Position numbers and translations under genes: made by a program. Shown here in pieces: positions 1-9,370 of a DNA stretch of 64,000 bases. How positions within the stretch are numbered: the stretch's first letter is position 1; each line of letters opens with the position of its first letter. The notes under the pieces are model-generated. The model saw only the letters and a list, made by a program, of their open reading frames with translations, did no database searches and was not told the DNA's origin. The DNA comes from an uncultured Prochlorococcus sp. (GTDB taxonomy: Bacteria > Cyanobacteriota > Cyanobacteriia > PCC-6307 > Cyanobiaceae): assembly GCF_902616385.1 (NCBI RefSeq), contig NZ_CACMSM010000005.1:20929-84928 (forward strand), read 5' to 3'.

Positions 1-614
1 ATCCCGGAGAAAAAGAAAATTTAATTTTTAAATGTAACTTCTCAATAAAAAAACCTGGATTTTGGATGGTCGTAGGTAAAAACGGGAGCGGAAAAAGTAC
101 TCTTTTAAAATTAATTAATGGAATAATCAAACCCAAAAATGGTTTAATTGAATCTAATGCAAATATTGGCATGGTGTTTCAAAACCCTGATCATCAAATA
201 TTGATGCCAAACTGTAGGAGTGAACTCATGATTAATATTAATCAGAATATAAGTCAAAATGAAATTAATAAAAAAATTGAATATGTGCTTGATCAGGTAG
301 GAATGACTGGTTTTGAAAAAAGGCCAGTTCATACTTTGAGTGGGGGACAAAAACAACGCTTAACTATTGCATGCGCTCTGATTAGTAATAGAAATTTTAT
401 TCTTTTAGATGAGCCCACGGCGTTACTTGATCAAACCAGTCAAATAAAAGTTTTGCAAACTATTAAAAATCTCACAAGTGACCATAGAAAACCTCTATCA
501 GCTTTGTGGATTACTCATCGTTATGAAGAACTAACTTATGCTAATTCAATAGCAGAGCTGAAAAATGGTTTTTTATCTAACTGGCAAGAACCATCAAAAT
601 TTCAATATAATTGA
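1..614 (+). CDS. ABC transporter ATP-binding protein, 5' truncated by window edge
   Basis: ATPase subunit of an importer that drives transport by ATP hydrolysis at the inner face of the membrane. The frame is open from base 3 with no stop, so the gene begins before the window; the ATG at 66 lies inside the domain just before Walker A (GKNGSGKST, nt 75-101). Also visible are the Q-loop (MVFQNPDHQI), signature LSGGQKQR, Walker B with LLDEPTALLD and the switch histidine in WITHR. The FQNPDHQI pattern is typical of the CbiO/EcfA group of energy-coupling or cobalt-type importers. No permease is visible in the window, so the substrate cannot be named. Confidence 0.85.
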   Translation, partial: PGEKENLIFKCNFSIKKPGFWMVVGKNGSGKSTLLKLINGIIKPKNGLIESNANIGMVFQNPDHQILMPNCRSELMININQNISQNEINKKIEYVLDQVGMTGFEKRPVHTLSGGQKQRLTIACALISNRNFILLDEPTALLDQTSQIKVLQTIKNLTSDHRKPLSALWITHRYEELTYANSIAELKNGFLSNWQEPSKFQYN

Positions 615-663
615 CTCTTGTACTTGTCATAAGGTACTTAAAAGAGCTAAATTCATTCTATAT

Positions 664-735
<72 letters not shown>

Positions 736-761
736 TTTATAAATTCCAAACAGTTATGCAA

Positions 762-787
762 AGTCACCCTAAAAAGGTGACTTTTTT
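762..787 (+). terminator. Rho-independent terminator after tRNA-Asn
   Basis: The inverted repeat AGTCACC (762-768) / GGTGACT (776-782) has a 7-nt loop and runs into a T tract. It sits 27 nt below the tRNA and is the clearest intrinsic terminator in the window. Confidence 0.85.
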
Positions 788-1063
788 GACCTTTTTTACT
801 AAAAAGTAGTTAGCCGAAGATATAATCAAGTATATTTTATATAATATTAAGAACAGTAAATAGAACATACAAAATTATCAAATCAATTTTTTCAGATTCA
901 CATTTTATAAATTTACAATTAATTTTAAGAACAGTAATTAGAACAGTTACTCAATTCTCTACAAAAAATAAAAAATGATAAGCTCTTTGATTGATTTTCA
1001 TTTTTTAAAATTAAAACTTATTTTTGTTTATATCGTTTGAATTACTACACCATTCAAGGAATT
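788..1063. other. Non-coding AT-rich stretch with direct repeats
   Basis: No coding sequence is supported here. The 82-codon open frame starting at 1024 is antisense to the 119-residue gene and looks like a shadow. The only structure I see is a pair of near-identical 21-bp repeats, listed separately. The stretch lies between the tRNA-Asn terminator and the 3' end of the minus-strand unknown gene. Confidence 0.6.
847..945 (+). repeat. Two 21-bp direct repeats (consensus TTAAGAACAGTAAWTAGAAC)
   Basis: Copies at 847-867 and 925-945 differ at one base and are 78 bp apart start to start. Each contains two GAACA-type elements 12 bp apart. A third, degenerate copy lies at 1628-1649 on the other side of the 119-residue gene. 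The role is unknown; a regulator binding array or a remnant of a small element are both possible. Confidence 0.6.
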
Positions 1064-1423
1064 TTAGTCATCCCACATATCTTTTTTCTCTTGATCCAAA
1101 TTATTCCTTTCGAGTAATTCTATTCTTTGCTTCTGAGAATCTATTTCTGTTTCAATTACTTTTTTATCTTCAATGTATTTTGTTTGTATTTCTAAGATAT
1201 TTATTTCAAATTGTTCTCCAAAAAAATCTGACATTTCTTTCCATGCTTCCATTTCCTCTTCTTTGCCAATAGTATCGTTTATCTGATGAGAAATAATTTC
1301 TAATACATATTGTTTAAGTTCTTGATGACTCATGGACTCAACTTTTTTTTGAATATAAAGTTCTTTAAGAGTTTCTAGTTGTTTTTTTGATAAATCTGAA
1401 TAGTGTATAGACTTCTTTTTCAT
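1064..1423 (-). CDS. Unknown small coiled-coil protein
   Basis: A 119-residue, highly charged protein that I do not recognise. It begins MKKKSIHYSDL, has a helical N-terminal part, and from about residue 70 becomes a likely coiled coil rich in Glu, Lys and Gln (ETEIDSQKQRIELLERNN) ending in an acidic MWDD tail. It has no signal peptide or membrane segment, so it should be cytosolic. It stands alone between tRNA-Asn and rpaA, flanked on both sides by non-coding AT-rich DNA holding related direct repeats. This isolation is unusual here and would fit a recently gained gene. Coding status is likely but not certain. Confidence 0.6.
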   Translation of the reverse strand: MKKKSIHYSDLSKKQLETLKELYIQKKVESMSHQELKQYVLEIISHQINDTIGKEEEMEAWKEMSDFFGEQFEINILEIQTKYIEDKKVIETEIDSQKQRIELLERNNLDQEKKDMWDD

Positions 1424-1829
1424 AGATACTTAAATTCTTTTTTAATATAGACAAAATTATGAATTTAAACATTTTAGAGAAATTCAAATATTTAAACTTT
1501 GTTAATTCCTATTTGGAACTCGAAAATCTCCATTTTATTCAATTTTTTTAAAACCTTAATAGTGACAATCTGAATTAGATATCCTTTCAATTTGAACCAT
1601 TATTTGTTTCAAATAATCCTTTGATTATTAAGAAAAAGTAAATAGAATCGAAAGAAATTCTAAAATTTCAATTTTTTTAAAATTTGTAATTTCTATCTAA
1701 TCCATTGTTATTACTAATTTATTTGATAAATCTAGTTGATAAAATTGTTTACATTAATTCAGCAATCTTTATAAATTCTTGAGAGAATCATAATACTAAA
1801 ACTTAATTTTATTTTAATAGTCGATAAAT
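1424..1829. other. 406-bp AT-rich intergenic region upstream of rpaA
   Basis: The longest gene-free stretch in the window, between two divergently oriented genes. I see no small ORF or tRNA. It contains a weak hairpin (GAAATT 1654-1659 / AATTTC 1664-1669) followed by a T-rich run, a degenerate copy of the upstream direct repeat at 1628-1649, and a TTTACATT element near 1748. It presumably carries the rpaA promoter and a long leader, but no box is convincing. Confidence 0.5.
1628..1649 (+). repeat. Third, degenerate copy of the 847/925 direct repeat
   Basis: The bases TTAAGAAAAAGTAAATAGAA match the repeats at 847 and 925 apart from one inserted A and one or two changes. In such AT-rich DNA a chance match is possible, so this copy is less certain than the first two. 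Confidence 0.4.
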
Positions 1830-2612
1830 ATGAAAATTTCAATCCTTTTAATTGAAGACGATCGTGATATGCGTGATTTGGTGGCTAGGCATTTAGAACA
1901 TTCTGGTTTCGACGTACAAAAAGCTGAAGATGGAATTAAAGGTCAAGCATTAGCTCTCCAATATTCACCAGATTTAATACTTTTGGATTTAATGCTACCA
2001 AGTGTCGATGGTTTAACTTTATGCCAGCGACTAAGAAGAGATGAAAGAACGTCAAACATACCAATTTTGATGATAACTGCGTTAGGTGGCCTTAAAGATA
2101 AAGTTACTGGGTTTAATTCTGGAGCAGATGATTACATTACTAAACCATTCGACTTAGAAGAATTACATGTACGCATAAAAGCTTTATTAAGAAGAACTAA
2201 CAGAGCACAATTAAATTCTAGTAACCAGCAAGAAATATTAAATTATGGCCCTTTAACTCTTGTTCCGGAAAGATTTGAAGCTATATGGTTTGAATCTCCC
2301 GTTAGGTTAACGCATCTTGAATTTGAACTTCTTCATTGTCTTTTGCAGAGACATGGTCAAACTGTATCACCAGCATTAATCCTTAAAGAAGTATGGGGAT
2401 ACGAACCTGATGATGATATTGAGACAATAAGAGTTCATATTAGACACTTACGCACTAAACTTGAACCCGATCCACGTAAACCTATTTACATAAAGACTGT
2501 ATACGGTGCTGGATATTGTCTCGAGTTACCTATTGGTTCTCAGGTGGAAACTGCTAGGCAAGAGTTCGTTCAAGCAAGAAATCCTGACTTGATAAATTCT
2601 GCAGTAGATTAA
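1830..2612 (+). CDS. rpaA: OmpR-family response regulator, RpaA-like
   Basis: A 260-residue transcription factor. It has an N-terminal receiver (acidic pocket D10/D11, phosphoacceptor D53 in LLDLMLP, conserved Lys in DDYITKPF) and a C-terminal winged-helix DNA-binding domain ([18 protein letters not shown], then [16 protein letters not shown] and [11 protein letters not shown]). The winged helix closely matches what I recall of cyanobacterial RpaA, the output regulator of the SasA/KaiC clock that also affects phycobilisome coupling. It is monocistronic, with a long upstream region, and converges on holB with a 2-bp gap. The split from RpaB (8624) rests on sequence memory, not an alignment. 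Confidence 0.8.
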   Translation: MKISILLIEDDRDMRDLVARHLEHSGFDVQKAEDGIKGQALALQYSPDLILLDLMLPSVDGLTLCQRLRRDERTSNIPILMITALGGLKDKVTGFNSGADDYITKPFDLEELHVRIKALLRRTNRAQLNSSNQQEILNYGPLTLVPERFEAIWFESPVRLTHLEFELLHCLLQRHGQTVSPALILKEVWGYEPDDDIETIRVHIRHLRTKLEPDPRKPIYIKTVYGAGYCLELPIGSQVETARQEFVQARNPDLINSAVD

Positions 2613-2614
2613 TT

Positions 2615-3577
2615 TCAAATGTCTTCCATTGAAATTTTTAAAAAAGCTATTTCCCATGCCAACCTTGGTTGAATGTTCTTTTTTAAGAGATATTTTAAAT
2701 TTTCAAGTTTTTTAACTAAATCGATATTTTTTGTTTTTCTCCACCAAATTGTTTGAATTAAATTTACTAAACAAATCTGTTGGGAATTTTCCAATTTTTC
2801 AGATATTGATTTAGATATTTCTAATATTTCCAGAATATTTTTAATTGGAGAATTTAATTTACTTATAATTTCATCTGAAAAATCATTCCAAATTTCAATA
2901 TTTTTCAATAATTGATTTGGAGATCCATTTGCAGAGTTTATTAAATCTTCTAATTTTAATTTTTTATTTATCTTTAATTTAGAAGCATCTAAATATTCCT
3001 CTAAAATTGACTTTATTTGTTTATTAGAAAAAGATCGAAATCTGACGATTTGACATCTTGAGATGATCGTATCTAAAAGAAGGTTTAATTTAGATGTTAG
3101 TAAAATAAAAATGCCGTTACTAGGTTCTTCTAAGGTTTTTAAAAGGCAATTTGAGGCTGCCTCGTTTAAGAGGTGTGCATCAATAATCAAAACAATTTTT
3201 TTTTCTGAGGTTATTGATTTTTGACTAAGAAAAGTTTTGATATTACGTATTTGAGCAATTTTAATAATATCAGACCCAGTTTTTATTGTTTTTTCAAGGT
3301 CGAAACTTCCTGAACTTTTTGTTGCCAAAACAGAATCAGGTTCAATAATTAAAAAATCAGGATGGTTATTGTTTGTAATTCTCTCTTCAATATTTTCGCT
3401 TGGTGAAGACTTTTTGAAAATCTCTTTTATAAATTGAAGAGCAGTTTGCTTTTTGCCTAATCCTTCAGCACCATAAAATATATATCCATTAGCAAATGAT
3501 TTATTTTTAATTATTTTCTTGAGAAGTGTATTGACTTCTTCATTCAAGAAAAAATTATTTTTTTTAACCTCAATCAT
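2615..3577 (-). CDS. holB: DNA polymerase III delta' subunit
   Basis: Clamp-loader subunit of 320 residues that helps load the beta clamp during replication. The P-loop-like motif is [10 protein letters not shown] (residues 36-45); [18 protein letters not shown] and [11 protein letters not shown] are the usual AAA+ Walker B and sensor region, and [10 protein letters not shown] the sensor 1 segment. The zinc-binding cysteine cluster normally found after the P-loop in this family is absent: the stretch before HPDFLIIEP has no Cys. The gene overlaps tmk by 4 bp and is the last gene of the minus-strand run Cu-ATPase-tmk-holB, a holB/tmk pairing common in bacteria. Confidence 0.9.
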   Translation of the reverse strand: MIEVKKNNFFLNEEVNTLLKKIIKNKSFANGYIFYGAEGLGKKQTALQFIKEIFKKSSPSENIEERITNNNHPDFLIIEPDSVLATKSSGSFDLEKTIKTGSDIIKIAQIRNIKTFLSQKSITSEKKIVLIIDAHLLNEAASNCLLKTLEEPSNGIFILLTSKLNLLLDTIISRCQIVRFRSFSNKQIKSILEEYLDASKLKINKKLKLEDLINSANGSPNQLLKNIEIWNDFSDEIISKLNSPIKNILEILEISKSISEKLENSQQICLVNLIQTIWWRKTKNIDLVKKLENLKYLLKKNIQPRLAWEIAFLKISMEDI

Positions 3578-4212
3578 TTGTTATTAGAAAAATTGTTTAG
3601 CAAAGTTTCTTTAATTTGATAAGAAATAGTTTTAATATTTTGTGAAGCAGATATTACTTTCCAGTTTTTTTGTTTAGCAATGAGTTTGAAGCCTTCATTT
3701 ACTTTTTCTAAAAATCTAATACCTTCTGATTCTATTCTGTCTGGAATTTCATTTTTTCTTCGGAATAAGCTCTCTTCAGGAGAAATTTCTAAGAAGAAAG
3801 TCAGATCTGGAGATACTCCTTGACAAACAATAGATTCAATATTTTTAATTACTTCTAAATTTATATTTCTTCCATAACCTTGATAAGCCAGTGTGGAATC
3901 AGAAAATCTATCACTTATTACCCAATCATTGTTATTTAAAGCAGGTGAAATAATTTTGGAAACGTGTTCAGCTCTATCTGCTGAATAAAGCAATAATTCT
4001 GCAAGAGATGAAGGTTTGTTATTTTCATTATTATCAAGAATCAGTCCTCTAAGTTTTTTTCCTAAAAGACTGCCACCAGGTTCTCTAGTTGTTATTAATT
4101 TAGAGCCTTTCTTTATTAGACCACTATTAGGAAGCCATTTAGATAGTTCATCTATTTGGGTAGTTTTACCGCATCCATCAATACCCTCAATAACGATAAA
4201 TTTTCCTTTCAT
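3574..4212 (-). CDS. tmk: Thymidylate kinase
   Basis: Phosphorylates dTMP to dTDP with ATP, an essential step in dTTP supply. The 212-residue length is normal. The P-loop GIDGCGKTT is at residues 10-18, the substrate motif TREPGG near 44, the DR motif [16 protein letters not shown] near 100, and the lid region [14 protein letters not shown] near 150. Its start codon abuts the stop of the upstream Cu-ATPase gene and its end overlaps holB by 4 bp, so the three are probably co-transcribed with translational coupling. Confidence 0.95.
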   Translation of the reverse strand: MKGKFIVIEGIDGCGKTTQIDELSKWLPNSGLIKKGSKLITTREPGGSLLGKKLRGLILDNNENNKPSSLAELLLYSADRAEHVSKIISPALNNNDWVISDRFSDSTLAYQGYGRNINLEVIKNIESIVCQGVSPDLTFFLEISPEESLFRRKNEIPDRIESEGIRFLEKVNEGFKLIAKQKNWKVISASQNIKTISYQIKETLLNNFSNNK

Positions 4213-6507
4213 TTAATCCAAAGATAGAGCATTAATTACAACTGTAATAGAGCTAATAGCCATCAATAATGCTGCTATTGAGGGAGTAAGAAGAATACCG
4301 TATTTAGGGAATAAAATGCCGGCTGCTAAAGGTATAGCTAGTAAGTTGTAACCAAAAGCCCATGTTAGATTTTGCTTTATTTTTCTTATAGTTTTTTTTG
4401 CAAGATTTAAAGCGTAGGGTAATCCATTTAGTTGATCTCCCATCAATACTACATCTGCATTTGCCTTGGCTATTTGAGTTCCTGATCCCACCGCAATTCC
4501 TAAGTCTGAAGATGCTAAGGCTGGGACATCATTAATACCATCACCAATCATTGCTACTTTATTATCAATTTTTAAATTTTCTATAGTCTTTAGCTTCATT
4601 TCAGGAAGAAGATCCCATTTTACTTCACTTTCTTTAAAACCAATTTTTTTTGCTAAAGCTAAAACTGTTTGTTTCCTATCTCCACTTAAAATATTAATTT
4701 TAAATTTGTTTTTTCTTAAATTTTGCACTGTTTTAATTGAATCATCTCTGAGTAAATCTCCTAGGAAGATAAAGCCTAATAACTTATCTTTTATACTTAC
4801 TCCAATAATAGTGTTCGTTTTTGTCTCTTCATTTTCAATTACTTTTTTTGCATCACCATCAATGATTGTTCCTTGACTTAGTAGCCATTCAATATTTCCA
4901 ATATTAATAAGTCCATCAATTGATTCTAATTCTCCAGAAATACCTCGGCCGGAATGAGTGATAATTTTTTTTATTGGAAATAAACTTAAATTTTGTTTTT
5001 TTGCTTCTTGAATCAACGCATCTGCGATTGGATGTCTGCTTTCCTTTTCTAAGCTGGCAGCTATTCTTAATAAAAAAGAATGATCATCATAATTTTTATA
5101 ATCAACGATGAATGGCTTACCTTTTGTTAATGTACCTGTCTTGTCAAAAATAATGTGATTAATTTTTGAAGCCATCTCTATTTTGTCCCCGCCTTTAAAT
5201 AAAACGCCCTTTTTTGCTGCTTTACCTGACGCGACAGTTATTACAGTTGGGGTGGCTAAACCTAATGCACAGGGACAAGCTACTACTAAAACAGCAATTG
5301 ATAATTGTATTGCTAAACTAAGAAAATTCTCAGCATTACTACCAAGCGAACTATGAAGTGTATGGCTTGAGTGAGTTATGAGTTGATGATTATGACTTAA
5401 TAAATCTGGCCAAATGTTTCTTGCACCCTTCCACCAAAAGAAGAAAGTTAAGGTAGCAACAATAAGGACAAAGTAAGTAAATTTGCCTGCAATTTCATCG
5501 GCAATTCTTTGAATGCGAGGTTTTCTAGCGTTTACAGACTCAATAAGATTTACTAGTTTCGCAAGAGAAGAATCCCCTCCGACCTTTTGTACTTTAAGTC
5601 TAAGAGTTGAATTAAGATTTAAAGACCCACTAGATAGATTTTCGCCTTCTTTTACCTCGATAGGTTTGGATTCTCCAGTGATATGTGAAACATCAATATA
5701 TGAATTACCTTGAGTAACAATGCAGTCAGCAGGCACTCTGTCTCCAGCTAAAACTTGAATCTCTTGATTTGGTCTTAAAGTGTTTACCCTTATTGATTTT
5801 ATTTGATTATCTTCTGTGTAGATATTTGCCATTTCAGGCTGAAGATCTAATAACTCTCCGATAGATGAACCAGTTTGGTATCTTGCTCTTTCCTCTAAGA
5901 AACGCCCAATCAATATGAAACCTAACAGCATAACTGGTTCATTAAAAAAACAAGGAAAACCAGTGGCAGGAAATATTAAGGATAGAAGACTTGTTATATA
6001 TGCGCTAGTTACTCCAAGAGCTACTAGGGAATCCATATCAGGGCGGTTCTTAATAAATGATTTAAAACCATTAATAATTATTCCTCTGCCAGGAAAGAAT
6101 AGAGCTAATGTTGCTAATGAAGCGTGAAAAAATATATTACCTAATATCGGAAAATTTATATATCTTCCTTCTGCTAGATGACCTAAACCTGAAAATAATA
6201 AGAGTAATAAAGCAAAAGTTAGTTTTTTCCATTGATTATTCCAGCTCTTTTTTTTTTCTAATTCTGCCTTATTTATTTTTTTTGAAAAATCATTTATGTA
6301 AATCTTTGATGGGAAACCATTTTCTTCTAGATTTTCGAGAACTGCTTCTAGTTCTATATGTTTCTGGGTAATTTCAAAATATGCACTTTCAGTTAGTAAG
6401 TTAACAGAAACATTTTCAATACCATCAGAATTTTTTAATATTTTTTCAACAGTGCTAACACAACCTCCGCACTTCATTCCTGTAATGGTTAATTGAATGC
6501 TTTCCAT
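4213..6507 (-). CDS. Cu(I)-transporting P1B-type ATPase
   Basis: A 764-residue heavy-metal pump. It has an N-terminal HMA domain with GMKCGGC (C13, C16), membrane segments, the translocation motif CPC (about residue 411), phosphorylation motif DKTGT (about 454), SRHPIA in the nucleotide domain and GDGINDVPAL (about 655). YN in the seventh and SS in the eighth membrane helix indicate the Cu(I) subgroup. In cyanobacteria CtaA and PacS of this family bring copper to plastocyanin and cytochrome oxidase; which membrane this one occupies cannot be read from sequence. It starts the run with tmk and holB, an odd functional pairing, and diverges from ycf3. Confidence 0.9.
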   Translation of the reverse strand: MESIQLTITGMKCGGCVSTVEKILKNSDGIENVSVNLLTESAYFEITQKHIELEAVLENLEENGFPSKIYINDFSKKINKAELEKKKSWNNQWKKLTFALLLLLFSGLGHLAEGRYINFPILGNIFFHASLATLALFFPGRGIIINGFKSFIKNRPDMDSLVALGVTSAYITSLLSLIFPATGFPCFFNEPVMLLGFILIGRFLEERARYQTGSSIGELLDLQPEMANIYTEDNQIKSIRVNTLRPNQEIQVLAGDRVPADCIVTQGNSYIDVSHITGESKPIEVKEGENLSSGSLNLNSTLRLKVQKVGGDSSLAKLVNLIESVNARKPRIQRIADEIAGKFTYFVLIVATLTFFFWWKGARNIWPDLLSHNHQLITHSSHTLHSSLGSNAENFLSLAIQLSIAVLVVACPCALGLATPTVITVASGKAAKKGVLFKGGDKIEMASKINHIIFDKTGTLTKGKPFIVDYKNYDDHSFLLRIAASLEKESRHPIADALIQEAKKQNLSLFPIKKIITHSGRGISGELESIDGLINIGNIEWLLSQGTIIDGDAKKVIENEETKTNTIIGVSIKDKLLGFIFLGDLLRDDSIKTVQNLRKNKFKINILSGDRKQTVLALAKKIGFKESEVKWDLLPEMKLKTIENLKIDNKVAMIGDGINDVPALASSDLGIAVGSGTQIAKANADVVLMGDQLNGLPYALNLAKKTIRKIKQNLTWAFGYNLLAIPLAAGILFPKYGILLTPSIAALLMAISSITVVINALSLD

Positions 6508-6552
6508 ATTTTTCGCGATTGAAGTAAATTAATGCTCTGCCTATTTTTTAAC

Positions 6553-6558
6553 TATAAT
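6553..6558 (+). promoter_or_regulatory. Candidate -10 box in the ycf3 / Cu-ATPase divergent region
   Basis: A perfect TATAAT lies in the 121-bp gap between the divergent Cu-ATPase gene and ycf3. It would give ycf3 a leader of about 65 nt. No convincing -35 box is seen, which is common in this lineage, and the surrounding AT richness makes chance matches likely. Confidence 0.35.
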
Positions 6559-6628
6559 AATAAATGTAATATACTTTTTAAATAGTTATTTTTTAAATTA
6601 CTATATTTAATTTATTAGTTTTAGAGCG

Positions 6629-7150
6629 GTGCCTAGTAATCAAAACAGAGACAATTTTATTGATAAAGCTTTTACTGTGATTGCTGAATCTATTGTAAAA
6701 ATAATGCCTATTGCAGAGAAAGAAAAAAAGGCATATATCTATTACAGAGATGGCTTAGCCGCTCAAAATAATGGGGATTATTCGGAAGCATTAGAGTATT
6801 ACAAAGAGAGTTTATTGCTTGAAGAAAATAAAATTGATAGGGGTGAGACTTTAAAAAATATGGCAATAATATATATGAGTAATGGAGAAGAGGATTTGTC
6901 TATTGAAACTTATGAGAAAGCATTAGTAGAAAATCCCAAACAGCCATCATGTCTTAAAAATATAGGTTTGATTTATGAAAAAAGGGGAAGATATGCTGAG
7001 CAAAATGGAGATTTAGATCAGAGAGATATTTGGTTTGATAAAGCTGCTGAAGTCTGGTCTAAAGCAGTGAGATTATATCCAGGTGGTTATCTAGATATTG
7101 AGAATTGGTTGAAAAACTCAGGAAGAAGTTCAATTGATATGTATCTCTAA
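6629..7150 (+). CDS. ycf3: Photosystem I assembly protein Ycf3
   Basis: A TPR protein of 173 residues that acts as an assembly chaperone for photosystem I on the thylakoid surface. It begins with GTG; this start restores the family N-terminus ([15 protein letters not shown]), which is why I prefer it. Three tetratricopeptide repeats follow, recognisable from [40 protein letters not shown] and [20 protein letters not shown]. It stands alone between a divergent Cu-ATPase gene and convergent radA. Confidence 0.93.
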   Translation: MPSNQNRDNFIDKAFTVIAESIVKIMPIAEKEKKAYIYYRDGLAAQNNGDYSEALEYYKESLLLEENKIDRGETLKNMAIIYMSNGEEDLSIETYEKALVENPKQPSCLKNIGLIYEKRGRYAEQNGDLDQRDIWFDKAAEVWSKAVRLYPGGYLDIENWLKNSGRSSIDMYL

Positions 7151-7154
7151 TTTT

Positions 7155-8516
7155 TTAATCTGATAAAGAATAGTCAACTGCTTCTTTAATATTGGATATT
7201 TCTTTGATATTTATTAAATTTTGAAAATTATTATTTAGTTCCTCTTCTAGTTTTGGCACTACGATATTTTTGATCCCTAGTCTTACAGCTTCTTCTATCT
7301 TTGTTCGAAGGTTATTGGATTTTCTAACCTGACCGCTCAAACCCAATTCCCCAATAAATGAGCTACTTGCCAAAGGAGGAATATTTTTTAAGCTTGATAA
7401 AATTGATATTGCTACTCCTAAGTCAGATGATGGATCATTAATCTCAAAACCTCCACCTGTAGCTATATAACAATCAAATTCAGATAATTTTATCCCTACG
7501 TGTTTTTCAATAACAGCTAGAATTTGGTGCAATCTATTTATGCTGATTCCAGTTGTAGTGCGTCTTGGGTTACTATAGAAAGTTTTATTTACCAGTGCTT
7601 GTATATCAACTGCTAATGGTCGAGTGCCTTCATTAGTAATTGTAGTTGTTACACCTGAGATGTTTTCTTTATTTGTAAAAATTGAACTGGGGTTTTTAAT
7701 CTCTCGTAAACCCTCTTCAAGCATTTCAAAAATTCCAATCTCGAAGGTCGATCCAAATCGATTTTTTATACTTCTTAGTAATCTATGTGAGGAAATATTA
7801 TCTCCTTCAAAGTTTATTACTGTATCAACTAAATGCTCTAGAGTTTTAGGGCCGGCTAAAGCACCATCTTTGGTTACATGACCAATTATTAGAAGAGCAA
7901 TATTATTGTCTTTCGCAAGATTTTGCAATTCAGAAGAACATGCTCTAACTTGAGAAACCGATCCTGGAGAACTTTGCATTTCATGATTATGGATGGCTTG
8001 AATACTATCTATAATTGCAAAACTTGGATTGACACGTTTGACCTCTTCAATAATTAGGGATAAGTTGGTTTCTGCAAAAATTTTTAAATCGATACTGTTT
8101 TGATTTAATCTTTCCCATCTTATTTTTACTTGTTCTAAAGATTCTTCTGCAGTTATGTATAAAACTTTCTCATTAAGAGATATTTTTCCTGCTGATTGAA
8201 GAACTATTGTGCTTTTACCTATTCCTGGTTCTCCTCCAAGTAAAACAACAGATCCAGGTACTATTCCACCTCCAAGAACTCGATCAAATTCCTTAAAACC
8301 ACTCGTGAATCTTGATATTTTTTTCGATGAGATCTCATTAAATGGTATAGATTTTTTACTGTTTTTTATATCTTTTATTTCTTGATATTTAGAGCTCTTA
8401 CCCTTTATTTCTTCAACAATGGAATTCCATGAGTTGCAATTAAGGCATTTACCAAAGTATTGAGAAGTTTCAGATCCACAATTCTGACAAATAAAAGTCG
8501 ACAATTTGCTAGACAT
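7155..8516 (-). CDS. radA: DNA repair protein RadA (Sms)
   Basis: RecA-like branch-migration helicase acting in homologous recombination. The 453 residues show an N-terminal zinc finger (C10, C13, C24, C27), Walker A GGEPGIGKST (94-103), Walker B region FAIIDSIQAI, the RadA-specific KNRFG motif, and a C-terminal Lon-protease-like domain (TGGGFEINDPSSDLGVAIS). Length and order are standard. It converges on ycf3 with a 4-bp gap and diverges from rpaB. Confidence 0.95.
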   Translation of the reverse strand: MSSKLSTFICQNCGSETSQYFGKCLNCNSWNSIVEEIKGKSSKYQEIKDIKNSKKSIPFNEISSKKISRFTSGFKEFDRVLGGGIVPGSVVLLGGEPGIGKSTIVLQSAGKISLNEKVLYITAEESLEQVKIRWERLNQNSIDLKIFAETNLSLIIEEVKRVNPSFAIIDSIQAIHNHEMQSSPGSVSQVRACSSELQNLAKDNNIALLIIGHVTKDGALAGPKTLEHLVDTVINFEGDNISSHRLLRSIKNRFGSTFEIGIFEMLEEGLREIKNPSSIFTNKENISGVTTTITNEGTRPLAVDIQALVNKTFYSNPRRTTTGISINRLHQILAVIEKHVGIKLSEFDCYIATGGGFEINDPSSDLGVAISILSSLKNIPPLASSSFIGELGLSGQVRKSNNLRTKIEEAVRLGIKNIVVPKLEEELNNNFQNLINIKEISNIKEAVDYSLSD

Positions 8517-8623
8517 TTAGTTTTTTAATAAAGTATTAGAACTAGAATGTTTGGGATATTGCCCCTCTACAAGTTAGATTAGGATAATAATTAATTCTCT
8601 TACTGATTAGCTAATAGAAACAA

Positions 8624-9370
8624 ATGGCTCTATCTAGTCAAACTAAAGAAACAATTCTTGTCGCAGATGATGAGGCGAGTATTAGAAGAATTCTGGAGAC
8701 GCGTCTCTCCATGATTGGTTACAAAGTCGTAACTGCAAGTGATGGTAAAGAAGCACTAAAGTTATTTAAAGATTATGAGCCTGATTTAGTCGTTCTTGAT
8801 GTCATGATGCCAAAATTAGATGGATATGGAGTATGTCAAGAATTAAGGAAAGATTCTGATGTTCCAATCGTCATGTTAACTGCATTAGGAGATGTTGCAG
8901 ACAGGATAACAGGTTTAGAATTAGGGGCTGATGATTATGTTGTCAAACCATTTAGTCCTAAGGAACTAGAAGCTAGAATTAGATGTGTTCTAAGAAGAAT
9001 TGATAAAGAACAAATTCCTGGAATGCCTAATTCGGGATTAATTTTGGTTACTGATATTAAAATTGATACAAATCGAAGACAAGTTTTTAAAAGTGATGAG
9101 AGAATAAGATTAACTGGTATGGAATTTAGTCTTCTAGAGCTTTTGGTAAGCAGGTCAGGCGAGCCATTTAGTAGAGGAGAAATTTTGAAGGAAGTTTGGG
9201 GATATACACCTGAAAGACATGTAGATACAAGAGTAGTCGATGTTCATATATCGAGATTAAGATCAAAATTGGAGGCTGATCCAGCAAACCCTGAATTGAT
9301 ATTAACAGCGAGGGGCACAGGATATCTTTTTCAAAGGATTGTAGATATTGCTCCTTTTGACGGTAAATAA
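8624..9370 (+). CDS. rpaB: OmpR-family response regulator RpaB (Ycf27)
   Basis: Essential cyanobacterial light/redox regulator, known to bind HLR1 elements at high-light genes. The 248 residues comprise a receiver (D15/D16, phosphoacceptor D59 in VVLDVMMPKLDGYG, LELGADDYVVKPFSPKELEA) and a winged-helix domain (RLTGMEFSLLELLVSR, HVDTRVVDVHISRLRSKLE). The receiver is nearly the canonical RpaB sequence. The stop codon touches the ATG of plsX, so this regulator probably shares a transcript with phospholipid and fatty-acid genes. A GATAAT at 8583-8588 is a possible -10 box. Confidence 0.93.
   Translation: MALSSQTKETILVADDEASIRRILETRLSMIGYKVVTASDGKEALKLFKDYEPDLVVLDVMMPKLDGYGVCQELRKDSDVPIVMLTALGDVADRITGLELGADDYVVKPFSPKELEARIRCVLRRIDKEQIPGMPNSGLILVTDIKIDTNRRQVFKSDERIRLTGMEFSLLELLVSRSGEPFSRGEILKEVWGYTPERHVDTRVVDVHISRLRSKLEADPANPELILTARGTGYLFQRIVDIAPFDGK

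Noticed and set aside
1024..1272. 82-codon plus-strand ORF after the tRNA-Asn terminator
   Set aside because: It is antisense to the better-supported 119-residue gene, has a Phe/Leu-heavy composition typical of the reverse of a Lys/Glu-rich gene, and no start signal.
1654..1669. GAAATT/AATTTC hairpin followed by T-rich DNA upstream of rpaA
   Set aside because: All-A/T stem with only two G-C pairs and no gene ending on the right strand just before it, so unlikely as a terminator.
1746..1760. TTTACATT before rpaA as an HLR1 site
   Set aside because: Only one half-site is present; without a second repeat it is not distinguishable from chance.
736..1829. Genomic island or prophage remnant at tRNA-Asn
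   Set aside because: No integrase, transposase, phage gene or duplicated tRNA 3' end was seen; only a modest gene-poor stretch. Reported as a repeat finding instead.
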